Source: Egibacter rhizosphaerae (GTDB lineage Bacteria > Actinomycetota > Nitriliruptoria > Euzebyales > Egibacteraceae). From it: a stretch of 64,000 bases of DNA. The notes below the pieces were generated by a model, which saw only the letters and a program-made list of their open reading frames with translations, ran no database searches and was not told the origin of the DNA. Shown in pieces: positions 43,381 to 52,047 of this stretch; within the stretch, counting starts at the first letter, position 1; each line of letters begins with the position of its first letter. The position numbers and the translations under genes were made by a program. The DNA lies in NCBI RefSeq assembly GCF_004322855.1, contig NZ_CP036402.1:4558001-4622000 (forward strand), given 5' to 3'.

Positions 43381-43914
43381 TCACTCCAGGAGGTCGCGGG
43401 CGAACTCGATCGCCGCATCGGTCGAGGCGAGCAGTTCGGGGTCGCCCTTGCGTTCGCGGAGCTCGAGCGCGCGTTCGAGCTCTCCGATCCCCTCCTCCAC
43501 CCGCCCGAGCTCCACGAGGCACTTCCCGCGGTGCTGCGCGGCGAAGTCCGAGTAGTCCTCCTCGAGCTCGTGCGCGGCGATCGCGTCCTCGGTCAGGTCG
43601 AACTGCTCGAGGGCCTCGTGGTGACGCTCCTGGTACTGCAGGGCGGTGGCGAGGCGCAGGCGGTTGGCGACCTCCGCGCGTTGATCCCCTGTCGCGACCG
43701 CGGTCTCCAGAGCGGCCCGCAGGTGGGTCTCGGCCTCGCTGTAGCGATCGAGCATCCGCAGGAGCTCGCCGAGGCGGCCCTCGGCGCGGACACGGGCGGA
43801 ACCGTCGAGCTCCTCGAGCTGGGCGGCGAGCTCCTCGGCCTCCTGCGCGAGCTCCTCGTCCCCCGCGCGCTCGTCGCGCATGAACGGGGCATTGGGGGCG
43901 GGTGGTTGGCTCAT
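43381..43914 (-). CDS. TPR-like repeat protein
   Basis: 177-aa, all-helical soluble protein with about four tetratricopeptide-like helix pairs, seen in the spacing of [50 protein letters not shown] and [11 protein letters not shown]. The first 35 residues are Pro/Ala and Glu-rich. It stands between hisI and hisF on the same strand. No catalytic motif. The ATG at 43914 is used; 43935 or 44010 are also in frame. Likely a scaffold or protein-interaction module, unrelated to histidine synthesis. Confidence 0.65.
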   Translation of the reverse strand: MSQPPAPNAPFMRDERAGDEELAQEAEELAAQLEELDGSARVRAEGRLGELLRMLDRYSEAETHLRAALETAVATGDQRAEVANRLRLATALQYQERHHEALEQFDLTEDAIAAHELEEDYSDFAAQHRGKCLVELGRVEEGIGELERALELRERKGDPELLASTDAAIEFARDLLE

Positions 43915-44072
43915 CGCCAGCACTCTAGCGGACATCGACCGCTCGCTGCGGCCTCGGCGCCTCGACGCGATCGACGCGCCGAGCCCCGAGCGGCGGGTGG
44001 TCGTCGGCACCCTCGAACCGTGGGAGCGTCGCTAGCTCCGGCCCGTCGTTGCTGGTTCCGGCCCGTCATCGG

Positions 44073-44090
44073 GGGTTCGGGTGCGAACCC
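44073..44090 (-). terminator. Short hairpin after hisF
   Basis: GGGTTCG (44073-44079) and CGAACCC (44084-44090) form a 7-bp stem with a 4-nt loop, 28 nt after the hisF stop. No T tract. It may limit read-through from the his block into the TPR gene. A direct repeat of TCCGGCCCGTC lies just beside it at 44038 and 44057. Confidence 0.4.
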
Positions 44091-44117
44091 GGGACATCGG
44101 AGTCGGTCGGCGGCCGG

Positions 44118-44885
44118 TCAATCGCGGCGTACGGGCAGGCCCGCGGCGGCCATGGCGTCCTTGACCTCGGCGATCCGCAGCTCGCCGAAGTGGAATATCG
44201 AGGCAGCCAGCACGGCGGAGGCGCCCCCGTCCCGGATGCCGGCGACCATGTGCTCGACCTCGCCGGCACCGCCGCTCGCGATGACCGGCACGGACACGGC
44301 GTGCTCGACCGCTCGCAGCAGCCCGATGTCGAAGCCGGACTTCGTGCCGTCCCGGTCCATGGACGTGAGCAGGATCTCACCCGCACCGCGTTCGGCGACC
44401 TCGGCGGCCCAGGCGACCGCATCCCGGCCGGTCGACTCGCGGCCTCCCTTCACGAGCACCTCCCAGCCCGAGCCGTCGGGCCTGGCCCGCGCGTCGATCG
44501 CGCTGACGACGCACTGGCTGCCGAAGGCGTCGGCGGCCTCCGAGAGGAGCTCGGGGCGCGCGACCGCGGCGGTGTTCAGGCTCACCTTGTCGGCACCCGC
44601 CCGCAGCAGCCGTCGCACGTCGTCGACCGAACGCACCCCGCCACCCACCGTGAGCGGGATGAACACCTGCTCGGCGGTCGCGGCCACGACCCGGTCGATC
44701 GTCTCCCGGCCCTCGCTGGACGCCGTGATGTCGAGGAAGACCAGCTCGTCCGCTCCCTCGGAGTCGTAGACCCGCGCCAGCTCGACGGGGTCGCCCGCGT
44801 CGCGGATGTCGACGAAGCGGACCCCCTTGACGACGCGCCCGGCGTCGACGTCGAGGCACGGGATGACGCGTGCGGTCAGCGTCAC
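44118..44885 (-). CDS. hisF: Imidazole glycerol phosphate synthase subunit HisF
   Basis: Cyclase barrel subunit (255 aa) of IGP synthase; uses ammonia from HisH to make IGP and AICAR. Catalytic Asp11 lies in [11 protein letters not shown] and the second Asp in [29 protein letters not shown] is conserved. The start is GTG 44885, overlapping the hisA stop (GTGA). It ends the coupled hisD-C-B-H-A-F series. Confidence 0.97.
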   Translation of the reverse strand: MTLTARVIPCLDVDAGRVVKGVRFVDIRDAGDPVELARVYDSEGADELVFLDITASSEGRETIDRVVAATAEQVFIPLTVGGGVRSVDDVRRLLRAGADKVSLNTAAVARPELLSEAADAFGSQCVVSAIDARARPDGSGWEVLVKGGRESTGRDAVAWAAEVAERGAGEILLTSMDRDGTKSGFDIGLLRAVEHAVSVPVIASGGAGEVEHMVAGIRDGGASAVLAASIFHFGELRIAEVKDAMAAAGLPVRRD

Positions 44886-45631
44886 GACGCGGGCCTCTCC
44901 GGTGACGCGGCAGCGGCCTCGGCGAGCGCGTCGGTGAGCGTGAACCGCTCGGCGTAGAGCGCTTTCCCGACGATGGCCGCGTCCACGCGCTCGTGGGCGC
45001 TTGCGAGGGCACGGACGTCCTGGATGCTCGAGACGCCGCCGCTCGCGGTGACGTGCGCCGGGGTCGCCTCGGCCACCTGCCGCAACCGGTCGAGATTCGG
45101 CCCCCCGAGCATCCCGTCGCGCGCGATGTCGGTGTACACGAACCGGGTGACGCCCATCAGCGAGAACTGGTGCAACGCCGCGTACAGGTCCCCCGAATCG
45201 GCCGTCCAGCCCCGGGCCCGCAGCGTCGTCCCCTCGGCGTCGAGTCCGACCGCGATCCGGTCGGCGTGGTCGGCCACCGCGGCCGCGACGAACGGGGGCT
45301 CCTCGAGCGCCATGGTCCCGATCACCACCCGGCTCGCCCCGTAGCCGAGCGAGGCCTCGATGTCGGCCATGGAACGGATGCCTCCCGAGGCCTGCACGGG
45401 CACGCCGGTCGCGGCGACGATGTCAGAGATGAGGGGCCGGTTGCGGGGCTCGCCCTCGAAGGCCGCGTCGAGGTCGACCACGTGCAGCCACTCGGCCCCC
45501 GCGGCGACCCAGCGTTCGGCCGCGGCCACCGGATCGACGTCGTACACGGTCTCGGCGTCCGCCCGACCGCGCTCGAGTCGGACGGCCTTGCCGTCGCGGA
45601 TGTCGACGGCCGGCAGGATCGTGAAGCTCAT
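44882..45631 (-). CDS. hisA: HisA/PriA bifunctional isomerase (predicted)
   Basis: ProFAR isomerase (249 aa). Active-site Asp10 ([14 protein letters not shown]) and the second Asp in VYTDIARDG are present. The loop reads [14 protein letters not shown] (R140, W142), which matches PriA of actinobacteria (RGWETDGGDLW), where these residues let the enzyme also do the TrpF reaction. No trpF is seen in the trp genes here, so this enzyme is predicted to serve both pathways. Start ATG 45631; 44 nt downstream of hisH. Confidence 0.93.
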   Translation of the reverse strand: MSFTILPAVDIRDGKAVRLERGRADAETVYDVDPVAAAERWVAAGAEWLHVVDLDAAFEGEPRNRPLISDIVAATGVPVQASGGIRSMADIEASLGYGASRVVIGTMALEEPPFVAAAVADHADRIAVGLDAEGTTLRARGWTADSGDLYAALHQFSLMGVTRFVYTDIARDGMLGGPNLDRLRQVAEATPAHVTASGGVSSIQDVRALASAHERVDAAIVGKALYAERFTLTDALAEAAAASPERPAS

Positions 45632-45675
45632 GAGGCGACAGGATAGGCCAGCGGGCGGACCCCGCCGGACACGGG

Positions 45676-46332
45676 TCAGACCGCGATGTCGTGGCCTTCG
45701 CGCACCTCGCTCGCGAGCCAGTTCGCGAGCAGCCGTGCACCGACCGCTGCGGACTTCTCGGGGTGGAACTGCGTCGCAACGATGCGGTCGACGCGGACCA
45801 CCGCCGGCAGTCGCACACCGTACTCGCTCACCGCGCGCGTGTGCGTGTCGTCGGCGGGCTCGGCGTAGTAGCTGTGCACGAAGTAGACGTGCGCGCCGTC
45901 GAGCCCGGCCAGAACCGGGTCGTTCCGGACGACCTCCAGGCGGTTCCAGCCCATGTGCGGGACCGGGATCCCCTCGGGCAGCCGACGCGTGACCCCGGGC
46001 AGCAGCCCCAGGCCGGGCACCTCGGGGGCCTCCTCGCTGCCCTCGTACAGGATCTGCATCCCGACGCACACGCCGAGGATCGGTCGGCCGGCCCGCTGCC
46101 AGGCGCCGACGAGCTCGTCGAACCCGCGCGCGCGGAACGCCTCGACGCACTGGCCGAAGTGCCCCACGCCCGGGACGAGCAACGCGTCAGCGGCATCCGC
46201 GTCGTCGGCGTCGGCCGTGATCCACGCGTGCGCACCCGCCCGTTCCAGTGCCCGGGCGGCGCTGCGGATGTTGCCGGCGTCGTAGTCGAGCACGGCGACC
46301 CTCGGAGCCCCGGGCGCCGGAGCTGTGCTCAT
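45676..46332 (-). CDS. hisH: Imidazole glycerol phosphate synthase subunit HisH
   Basis: Glutamine amidotransferase (218 aa) that feeds ammonia to HisF. Catalytic Cys in GVCVGMQILYEGS, and His and Glu in FHPEKS. Oxyanion strand PGVGHFG near residue 55. ATG 46332 overlaps the hisB stop by 4 nt (ATGA). The N-terminal 10 residues are variable. Confidence 0.96.
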   Translation of the reverse strand: MSTAPAPGAPRVAVLDYDAGNIRSAARALERAGAHAWITADADDADAADALLVPGVGHFGQCVEAFRARGFDELVGAWQRAGRPILGVCVGMQILYEGSEEAPEVPGLGLLPGVTRRLPEGIPVPHMGWNRLEVVRNDPVLAGLDGAHVYFVHSYYAEPADDTHTRAVSEYGVRLPAVVRVDRIVATQFHPEKSAAVGARLLANWLASEVREGHDIAV

Positions 46333-46913
46333 CCGAGCGAACCCTTGGTCGAGGGGACGCCCTCACCGGTCACCGCCACCGCTCGGCGCAACGCGACGGC
46401 GAGCGCCTTGAACACGGCCTCGTGCGCGTGGTGGCCGTTCTCGGCCCGCTCGAGGGTCGCGTGCACCGACAGCCGCGCCTGCGCGACGAGCGACTCCAGG
46501 AAGTGGGTCGTGAGATGGGACTCGTAGCTGCCGACCACCGCGAGCGGCCAGTCCAGGTCGGCCACGAGGTACGGCCGGCCCGAGCAGTCCAGCGCGACGC
46601 GGGCCAGCGCCTCGTCGATCGGCACCGTCGCGTCGCCGAAGCGCTCGATGCCTGCGCGCTCCCCGAGGGCGGCCCCCAGCGCCTCCCCGATCGCGAGCCC
46701 CGTGTCCTCGACCGTGTGGTGCGCGTCGATCTCGGTGTCGCCCTGGGCGTGCACGGTGAGATCGAGCCGCCCGTGCCGCCCGAGCTGATCGAGCATGTGG
46801 TCGAGGAACGGCACGCCGGTCGCCACGTCGACCGTGCCGCGGCCGTCGAGGTCGAGGGTGACCTTCACCGAGGTCTCCCGTGTCGTGCGGCTGCTCTCAC
46901 CCGTTCGCGTCAT
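46329..46913 (-). CDS. hisB: Imidazoleglycerol-phosphate dehydratase
   Basis: HisB dehydratase (194 aa), manganese enzyme of the sixth step. The paired metal sites are intact: FLDHMLDQLGRHG and DAHHTVED, and further on SHLTTHFLES and NGHHAHEAVFKA. It is monofunctional, without the histidinol phosphatase domain of E. coli HisB. Start ATG 46913, 10 nt after the hisC stop. Confidence 0.97.
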   Translation of the reverse strand: MTRTGESSRTTRETSVKVTLDLDGRGTVDVATGVPFLDHMLDQLGRHGRLDLTVHAQGDTEIDAHHTVEDTGLAIGEALGAALGERAGIERFGDATVPIDEALARVALDCSGRPYLVADLDWPLAVVGSYESHLTTHFLESLVAQARLSVHATLERAENGHHAHEAVFKALAVALRRAVAVTGEGVPSTKGSLG

Positions 46914-46923
46914 GCGCGCAAGC

Positions 46924-48000
46924 CTACCCTTCCGGGAGCTCGCTCCCGAGCAGGTCCGCGAGGGCGGCCACGGCCGCGTCGCACTCCTCGGCCGTGCCGA
47001 CGGTGATCCGCACACATCCCTGCAGCCCTGGCGCGGAGGAGAAGTCGCGGACGAGGACCCCTCGGGCGAGGAGGCCGTCGAAGACGCCGTCGGCGGCGAC
47101 GTGCACGAGCAGGAAGTTCGCGTCCGACGGGCTGACCGTCACCCCGGGGAGCTGCCGGAGCCGCCCGGCGAGGCGCTCGCGCTCGGCCACGATGGCCCCG
47201 ATGTGGCCGGTCACCTCGTCGGCGAGCTCGCAGGCGACCACGCCCGCGGTTTGGGTCATCGCGTCCAGGTGATAGGGCAGGCGGACCTTGTGGAGGTCGT
47301 CGACGACCCACTCCGGTCCCAACAGGTAGCCGAGACGAACGCCGGCCAGACGGAACGCCTTCGAGAACGTGCGCGTGATGACCAGGCGCGGCAGTTCTCC
47401 GAGGAGGGGCAGCGCATCGTCGGCGGCGAACTCCGCGTAGGCCTCGTCGAGGACGATGAGGGCCTCACTCGCATCGTGGAGGGCCCGCACCACCTCGAGC
47501 GCGACCGAGACCCCTGTCGGGTTGTTGGGCCGCGCGAGGCAGACGAGATGGGGTCGGTGGGCGGTCACGGCCTCGACGGCGGTGTCCACGTCCACGCGGT
47601 ACGCGTCGTCCAGCGGCAGCTCCGCGTGCGCGGTGGCGGTGGTGCGCGCGATCGTCGGCAGCGCGGCGAAGCCCGGGCGGGTCCCGAGCACGGTCCGGCC
47701 CGGCCCCCCGTAGGCCTGGTGGAGCTGCGCGAGGATCTCGTTCGAGCCGTTGGCGGCCCAGACCCGGTCGTAGCCGAGCCCGAAGCGGTGGGCCAGCGCC
47801 GCCCGCAACATCCCGTGCTCGCGGTCGGGGTACCGGTGCAGGTCGAGCGTGCCGATCCGCTCGCGCAGGTTCGCGACGAACGACGGCGGCGGCGGATACG
47901 GGGTCTCGTTGGTGTTGAGCCGCACCGGCGCATCGACCTGCGGCGCGCCGTAGGGCTGGACCGCGGCGAGGTCCTCGCGGACGGGCACCCGCTCACTCAC
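46924..48000 (-). CDS. hisC: Histidinol-phosphate aminotransferase
   Basis: PLP-dependent class I/II aminotransferase (358 aa) making L-histidinol phosphate. RLNTNETPYPPPP begins the fold; PNNPTG, DEAYAEF and the PLP Lys in FSKAFRLAGVRLGY are present. The start is GTG 48000, overlapping the hisD 3' end by 8 nt. Family resemblance to other aminotransferases means role is fixed mainly by context, which is clear here. Confidence 0.95.
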   Translation of the reverse strand: MSERVPVREDLAAVQPYGAPQVDAPVRLNTNETPYPPPPSFVANLRERIGTLDLHRYPDREHGMLRAALAHRFGLGYDRVWAANGSNEILAQLHQAYGGPGRTVLGTRPGFAALPTIARTTATAHAELPLDDAYRVDVDTAVEAVTAHRPHLVCLARPNNPTGVSVALEVVRALHDASEALIVLDEAYAEFAADDALPLLGELPRLVITRTFSKAFRLAGVRLGYLLGPEWVVDDLHKVRLPYHLDAMTQTAGVVACELADEVTGHIGAIVAERERLAGRLRQLPGVTVSPSDANFLLVHVAADGVFDGLLARGVLVRDFSSAPGLQGCVRITVGTAEECDAAVAALADLLGSELPEG

Positions 48001-49318
48001 CGGGGTCCTCCTTGTCGAGACGGACGGCGGCGGCACGAGCGTGCGCGGGTAGATCCTCGGCCGCCCCGAGCGCATCGACGACGGGCGCCAGCTCGGCGAG
48101 GGCATCGCGGTCGTAGGCGACCCAGTTCACGGGCACGAGGAAGTCGCTGGTCGTGAGCCCGCCGGTGAAGCGCGCGGTGCCCCCAGTCGGCAGCGTGTGG
48201 TTCGGCCCGGCCGCGTAGTCGCCGAGGGACACGGGGCTGCAGCCGCCGATGAAGACGGTGCCGGCCGCGCGCACGCGGGCGGCCACCGCCTCGTCGTCGC
48301 CGGTCTGGATCTCGAGGTGCTCCGGTCCCCAGACGTTCGTGACGTCGACGGCGTGGTCGAGGTCGTCGACGAGCACGGCCGTGCCCTGTCCCTCCAGGGC
48401 GGTGCGCACCCGCTCGACGTGCTTCGTCCCGGCCACCTCGTCGGCGAGCGCGTGCTCGACCCGCTGCGCCAGGTCCGCGGACGGGGTCACGAGCATCGCG
48501 GTCGCGAGCGGGTCGTGCTCCGCCTGTGCGACGAGATCGGCGGCGACGTGGCGCGGATCGGCGTGGTCGTCGGCGATGATCGCGACCTCGGTCACGCCCG
48601 CCAGCAGGTCGATCCCGCAGACGCCGTCCATGGCCACCTGCTGCTTCGCCTCCGCGGTGTGCGCGGCACCGGGCCCGACGATCTTGTCGCACGGGGGGAC
48701 GCTCTCGGTGCCGTACGCCAGGGCCCCGATCGCCTGGGCCCCGCCCATCCGGAAGGCCTGGTCCACGCCCCCGGCCACCGCCGCCGCCGCGAGGATGCCG
48801 GGATCGGGCGTGCCGTCCGGTCGCGGTGGGGTCGCCAGCACGACCTCGTCGACGCCGGCGACCCGCGCGGGGACGATCGTCATGAGCGCCGTGGAGACCA
48901 GCGGGGCCTGGCCGCCGGGCACGTAGACCCCGACGCGACCGATCGGTGCGTGCCGCACGCCCATCCGCGCGCCGCCACGCGTGTCCTCCCAGTCGGGGGG
49001 ACGGCACCGCTCGTGGAACCAGCGGATCTGATCGGCCGCCCGCTCCAGGGCTTCCCGCAGGTCGGCAGGCGTGGAAGCCAGCGCCGCGTCCAGGGCCCCC
49101 GGTTCGAGGCGCGGGTCACCACCGAACCCGTCGAACCGCTCGGTGTAGCGTCGCACCGCCGTGTCCCCCTCCGCGCGCACGGCGGCGAGCACCTCGTCGG
49201 TCTCACGGCGCACCTGTGCCACCTGCTCCTCGGAGGCCCGCGGCAGCCTCGACCGCGGATCCTCCCGATCGCCGCGCAGATCGAGGCGCCGCAGCGGCCA
49301 GGTCGCGTCCGTTCCCAT
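47993..49318 (-). CDS. hisD: Histidinol dehydrogenase
   Basis: HisD (441 aa), last two steps of histidine synthesis, zinc-dependent oxidation of histidinol by NAD. PGGQAPLVSTALMTIVPA, VAGVDEVVLATPP, DKIVGPG, and GPNHTLPTGG carry ligands and catalytic residues. First gene of the his series on the minus strand. hisG and hisE are not in the window, as is usual in actinobacteria where they lie elsewhere. Start ATG 49318. Any promoter should be in the 165-nt gap to hutH, but none is clear. Confidence 0.97.
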   Translation of the reverse strand: MGTDATWPLRRLDLRGDREDPRSRLPRASEEQVAQVRRETDEVLAAVRAEGDTAVRRYTERFDGFGGDPRLEPGALDAALASTPADLREALERAADQIRWFHERCRPPDWEDTRGGARMGVRHAPIGRVGVYVPGGQAPLVSTALMTIVPARVAGVDEVVLATPPRPDGTPDPGILAAAAVAGGVDQAFRMGGAQAIGALAYGTESVPPCDKIVGPGAAHTAEAKQQVAMDGVCGIDLLAGVTEVAIIADDHADPRHVAADLVAQAEHDPLATAMLVTPSADLAQRVEHALADEVAGTKHVERVRTALEGQGTAVLVDDLDHAVDVTNVWGPEHLEIQTGDDEAVAARVRAAGTVFIGGCSPVSLGDYAAGPNHTLPTGGTARFTGGLTTSDFLVPVNWVAYDRDALAELAPVVDALGAAEDLPAHARAAAVRLDKEDPGE

Positions 49319-49483
49319 CCCCTTCTCCGAACTCTCGAGCCCGAATCGTTGCCCTCGTCCCGCTCACGGCCGGGGCCCGCCGCCGACGCCCGGCCACCGG
49401 GGCTCACACCGTACTCGCCTGCGCGCCGGCCGGTGCGCACCGACGCGGCTTGCCGGCAAGGCCCGCACGCCCGCGACGAGGCC

Positions 49484-51040
49484 TCATTCGAGCCCACCGA
49501 CCGCCGCCTCGACCGCACCGGCGAGCTCCCCGGCGGCGAGGCGCGCAGCGACGTCCTCGACCTCGGGGGTGAGCGCTCGGTCCGCGCTCAGGGCCGCGAC
49601 GTGCTCGCGGATCCAGCGGTGCGCCGCACCCGTGCCCGACGCCGGCCGGTAGGGCCGGCGCAGGTCGATCGCCTGCGCGCCGCAGACGGCCTCCACGGCC
49701 AGCACCCTGCGAGCCAGGTCGATCGCGCGGCGAAGCTTCAGGCCGGACAGCCAGCCCATGCTGACATGGTCCTCCTGGATCCCCGAGGTCGGGATCGAGT
49801 CGAGGCCGGCGGGCACGCCGAGCTGCTTGCACTCGCTCACGAGTGCCGCCTGGGTGTACTGGGCCAGCATGTAGCCGGACCCGAGCCCCGGGTCCGGGGA
49901 GAGGAACGCCGGCAGGCCGCGGGCGTCGCTGGGCCCGATCAGCCAGAGCGTGCGACGCTCGGCGATGTTCGCGAGCCCCGCCACGCCCACGGCCAGAAGG
50001 TCCAGCGCATACGCCATCGGCTCACCGTGGAAGTTGCCGGTGCTCTCCACGCGCCCGTCCGGCAGCAGAACGGGGTTGTCGGTGACCGACGCGAGTTCGG
50101 TGCTGACGAGCCGCTCGGCGAACGCGAGCGACTCGCGCGCGGCGCCGTGCACCTGGGGCGTACACCGCACCGAGTACGGGTCCTGCACCGCGTGGTCGCT
50201 CTCCCGGTGGCTCTCGATGATCGGACTCCCGCTGAGAAGACGCCGGAGGTTGGAGGCGCTGCGTGCTTGACCGGGATGGGGACGGAGCGCGTGCAGCTCG
50301 TCGCCGAACGGGCCGTCGGTGCCGTGCCCGCCTTCGACGGTCAGCGCCGCCGTGACGTCGGCGGAGGTCATGAGCCCACGCGCATCGACACAGGCGAGCG
50401 CCCCGATCGCGGCCATGCCCTCGGTGCCGTTGACGAGCGCGAGTCCCTCCTTCGCCTCGAGGCGGAGCGGTTGGAGCCCGGAACGGCTGAGGAGCTCGTG
50501 CGCGGGTGCACGTCCGTGCGGACCGTCGGCCTCGCCCTCCCCGATGAGGCAGAGCCCGATGTGGGCGAGCTGCGCCAGATCGCCGCTGGCCCCGACCGAA
50601 CCGCGGTCGGGCACGACCGGGTGCACCCGGGCGTTCAGGAATCCGACCAGGAGGTCGACGACCTCGGCGCGCACCCCGGAGTACCCCGCCGCCAGCGTGC
50701 GGGCACGCAGCAGCATCACGGCGCGCACCACTTCGGCCGGCAGGGGGTCCCCGACCCCGGCCGCGTGGCTGCGTACCAGGTTCTCCTGCAGCCGATGGAT
50801 GTCGGGACCGTCGATCCGCACGTCGGCGAGGGCCCCGATGCCCGTCGTGACCCCGTACACCGGGCGGGCGCCGGCGAGATGCTCCTCGACCGCTGCGCGT
50901 CCGGCACGCAGCCGCTCCCGGACGTCCTCGGCGAGCGACACCTCGACGCCGTGCCTCGCGACCGCGGCGACCTCCTCGGGTGCCAGCGGGCCCCCGTCGA
51001 GCACGACCGGCGACCCGGCCGAGGTCGTCGTCCGAACCAC
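49484..51040 (-). CDS. hutH: Histidine ammonia-lyase
   Basis: HutH (518 aa), first enzyme of histidine breakdown, making urocanate. The MIO cofactor forms from Ala-Ser-Gly at 151-153 in GSVGASGDLAQLAH. The catalytic Tyr lies in VYGVTTGIG (62), and FHGEPMAYALDLL, YMLAQYTQAALVSE and ESHRESDHAVQDPYS are family landmarks. GTG 51040 has GGAGG about six bases upstream. It sits directly before the histidine biosynthesis operon in the direction of transcription, with no hutU, hutI or regulator nearby. Phenylalanine/tyrosine lyases are related, but the SH in place of the aromatic-lyase selectivity FL supports histidine. Confidence 0.93.
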   Translation of the reverse strand: MVRTTTSAGSPVVLDGGPLAPEEVAAVARHGVEVSLAEDVRERLRAGRAAVEEHLAGARPVYGVTTGIGALADVRIDGPDIHRLQENLVRSHAAGVGDPLPAEVVRAVMLLRARTLAAGYSGVRAEVVDLLVGFLNARVHPVVPDRGSVGASGDLAQLAHIGLCLIGEGEADGPHGRAPAHELLSRSGLQPLRLEAKEGLALVNGTEGMAAIGALACVDARGLMTSADVTAALTVEGGHGTDGPFGDELHALRPHPGQARSASNLRRLLSGSPIIESHRESDHAVQDPYSVRCTPQVHGAARESLAFAERLVSTELASVTDNPVLLPDGRVESTGNFHGEPMAYALDLLAVGVAGLANIAERRTLWLIGPSDARGLPAFLSPDPGLGSGYMLAQYTQAALVSECKQLGVPAGLDSIPTSGIQEDHVSMGWLSGLKLRRAIDLARRVLAVEAVCGAQAIDLRRPYRPASGTGAAHRWIREHVAALSADRALTPEVEDVAARLAAGELAGAVEAAVGGLE

Positions 51041-51184
51041 CTCGCACCTCCGACGTTTCGCGTTCGTGTCCCGGTGCCGCGGCGGGCAACGGGTTCCGGC
51101 AAGGCGTCCTCCGCCGCCCTAGGCTGGCAACATGAGCGGTCGAGCCGCAACGGCGTGGACGCGGCGCAGCCGAGAGGGCCGGCG

Positions 51185-51847
51185 ATGAGCACGCTCCTGC
51201 CCCTCTTCCCGCTTCGCACCGTCCTCTTCCCCGGGCGCCCCTTGCCGCTGCACGTGTTCGAGGATCGCTACCGCGCACTCCTCTCCGACTGTCTCGAGAC
51301 GGATCGGCGCTTCGGGGTCGTCGCGATCCGCTGCGGTCAGGAGGTCGGCCAGCAGGCGGAGGTGTTCGACGTTGGCACGATCGCGGAGATCGAGGGGGTC
51401 GAGCACCACGAGGACGGGCGGGCCGACGTCACGACCCGCGGGACCGAGCGCTTCCGGATCCGCGAGATCGTCGAGACCGGGCCGTACCTCCAGGCGCGCA
51501 TCGAGCAGTTGACCGAGCCCGAGTTGCCGCCGGCACGCGGCAACGGCCAGCTCGCTCGGTCCTGCGAGGCGCTGCGCCAGCTGCTGCACCCCTATCTCGC
51601 CGAGCTCGGTGCACCCGACGAGCTGCTGGTCCGGCTGCCCCGCGATCCCGGGGAGCTGAGCTGGTTGGCAGCGGCCGCCGTGCAGGTCGACCTGGCCGAG
51701 CGACAGCGTCTTCTCGAGCTCGACAGCGTCGACGAGCGCATCCTCGAGACCGCCCGGATTCTCCGGCGGGAGACGACGATCATGCGCCATCTGGGAACCG
51801 TCGCCTCCCTGAATCCCCCTGGTCCGGGGGGCGCGGAGCTGAACTAG
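51185..51847 (+). CDS. LON peptidase substrate-binding domain protein
   Basis: 220-aa protein made only of the Lon N-terminal (LAN) domain without ATPase or protease. PLFPLRTVLFPGRPLPLHVFEDRYR (landmark over residues 6-30), FGVVAI, GTIAEI and ADVTTRGTERFRI are typical. Such proteins are common in actinobacteria and of unclear function. ATG 51185 has AGAGGG seven bases before. Its last ten codons and stop lie within the first copy of a 26-bp tandem repeat, so the C-terminus (GPGGAELN) is set by the repeat. Confidence 0.85.
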   Translation: MSTLLPLFPLRTVLFPGRPLPLHVFEDRYRALLSDCLETDRRFGVVAIRCGQEVGQQAEVFDVGTIAEIEGVEHHEDGRADVTTRGTERFRIREIVETGPYLQARIEQLTEPELPPARGNGQLARSCEALRQLLHPYLAELGAPDELLVRLPRDPGELSWLAAAAVQVDLAERQRLLELDSVDERILETARILRRETTIMRHLGTVASLNPPGPGGAELN

Positions 51848-51987
51848 GTCCGGGGGGCGCGGAGCTGAACTAGGTCCGGGGGGCGCGGAGCTGAACTAGG
51901 TCCGGGGGGCGCGGAGCTGAACTAGGTCCGGGGGGCGCGGAGCTGAACTAGGTCCGGGGGGCGCGGAGCTGAGCTAGGTCCGGGGGG
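51821..51987. repeat. 26-bp tandem repeat array, about 6.4 copies
   Basis: A 26-bp unit beginning GGTCCGGGGGGCGCGGAGCT and ending GAACTA is repeated head to tail from 51821: copies 1-5 are identical, copy 6 (51951-51976) has one change (GAGCTA), and a partial seventh follows to 51987. Copy 1 covers the last codons and TAG stop of the LON-domain gene. The unit is not a multiple of three. No clear hairpin is formed by one unit. It lies 60 nt before the lgt start. Confidence 0.97.
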
Positions 51988-52047
51988 CCGGACCCCTCGG
52001 TGACACTCCGCGCGGAGCGATCCCGGGCAACGAAGTATCGTCTCGGC

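Noticed and set aside
44069-44093. tRNA fragment near hisF
   Set aside because: A GGTTCG...CGAACC pattern looks like a T arm but no acceptor or anticodon stem matches; it is a simple hairpin.
51821-51987. CRISPR array
   Set aside because: Repeats are directly adjacent without spacers and no cas genes are near.
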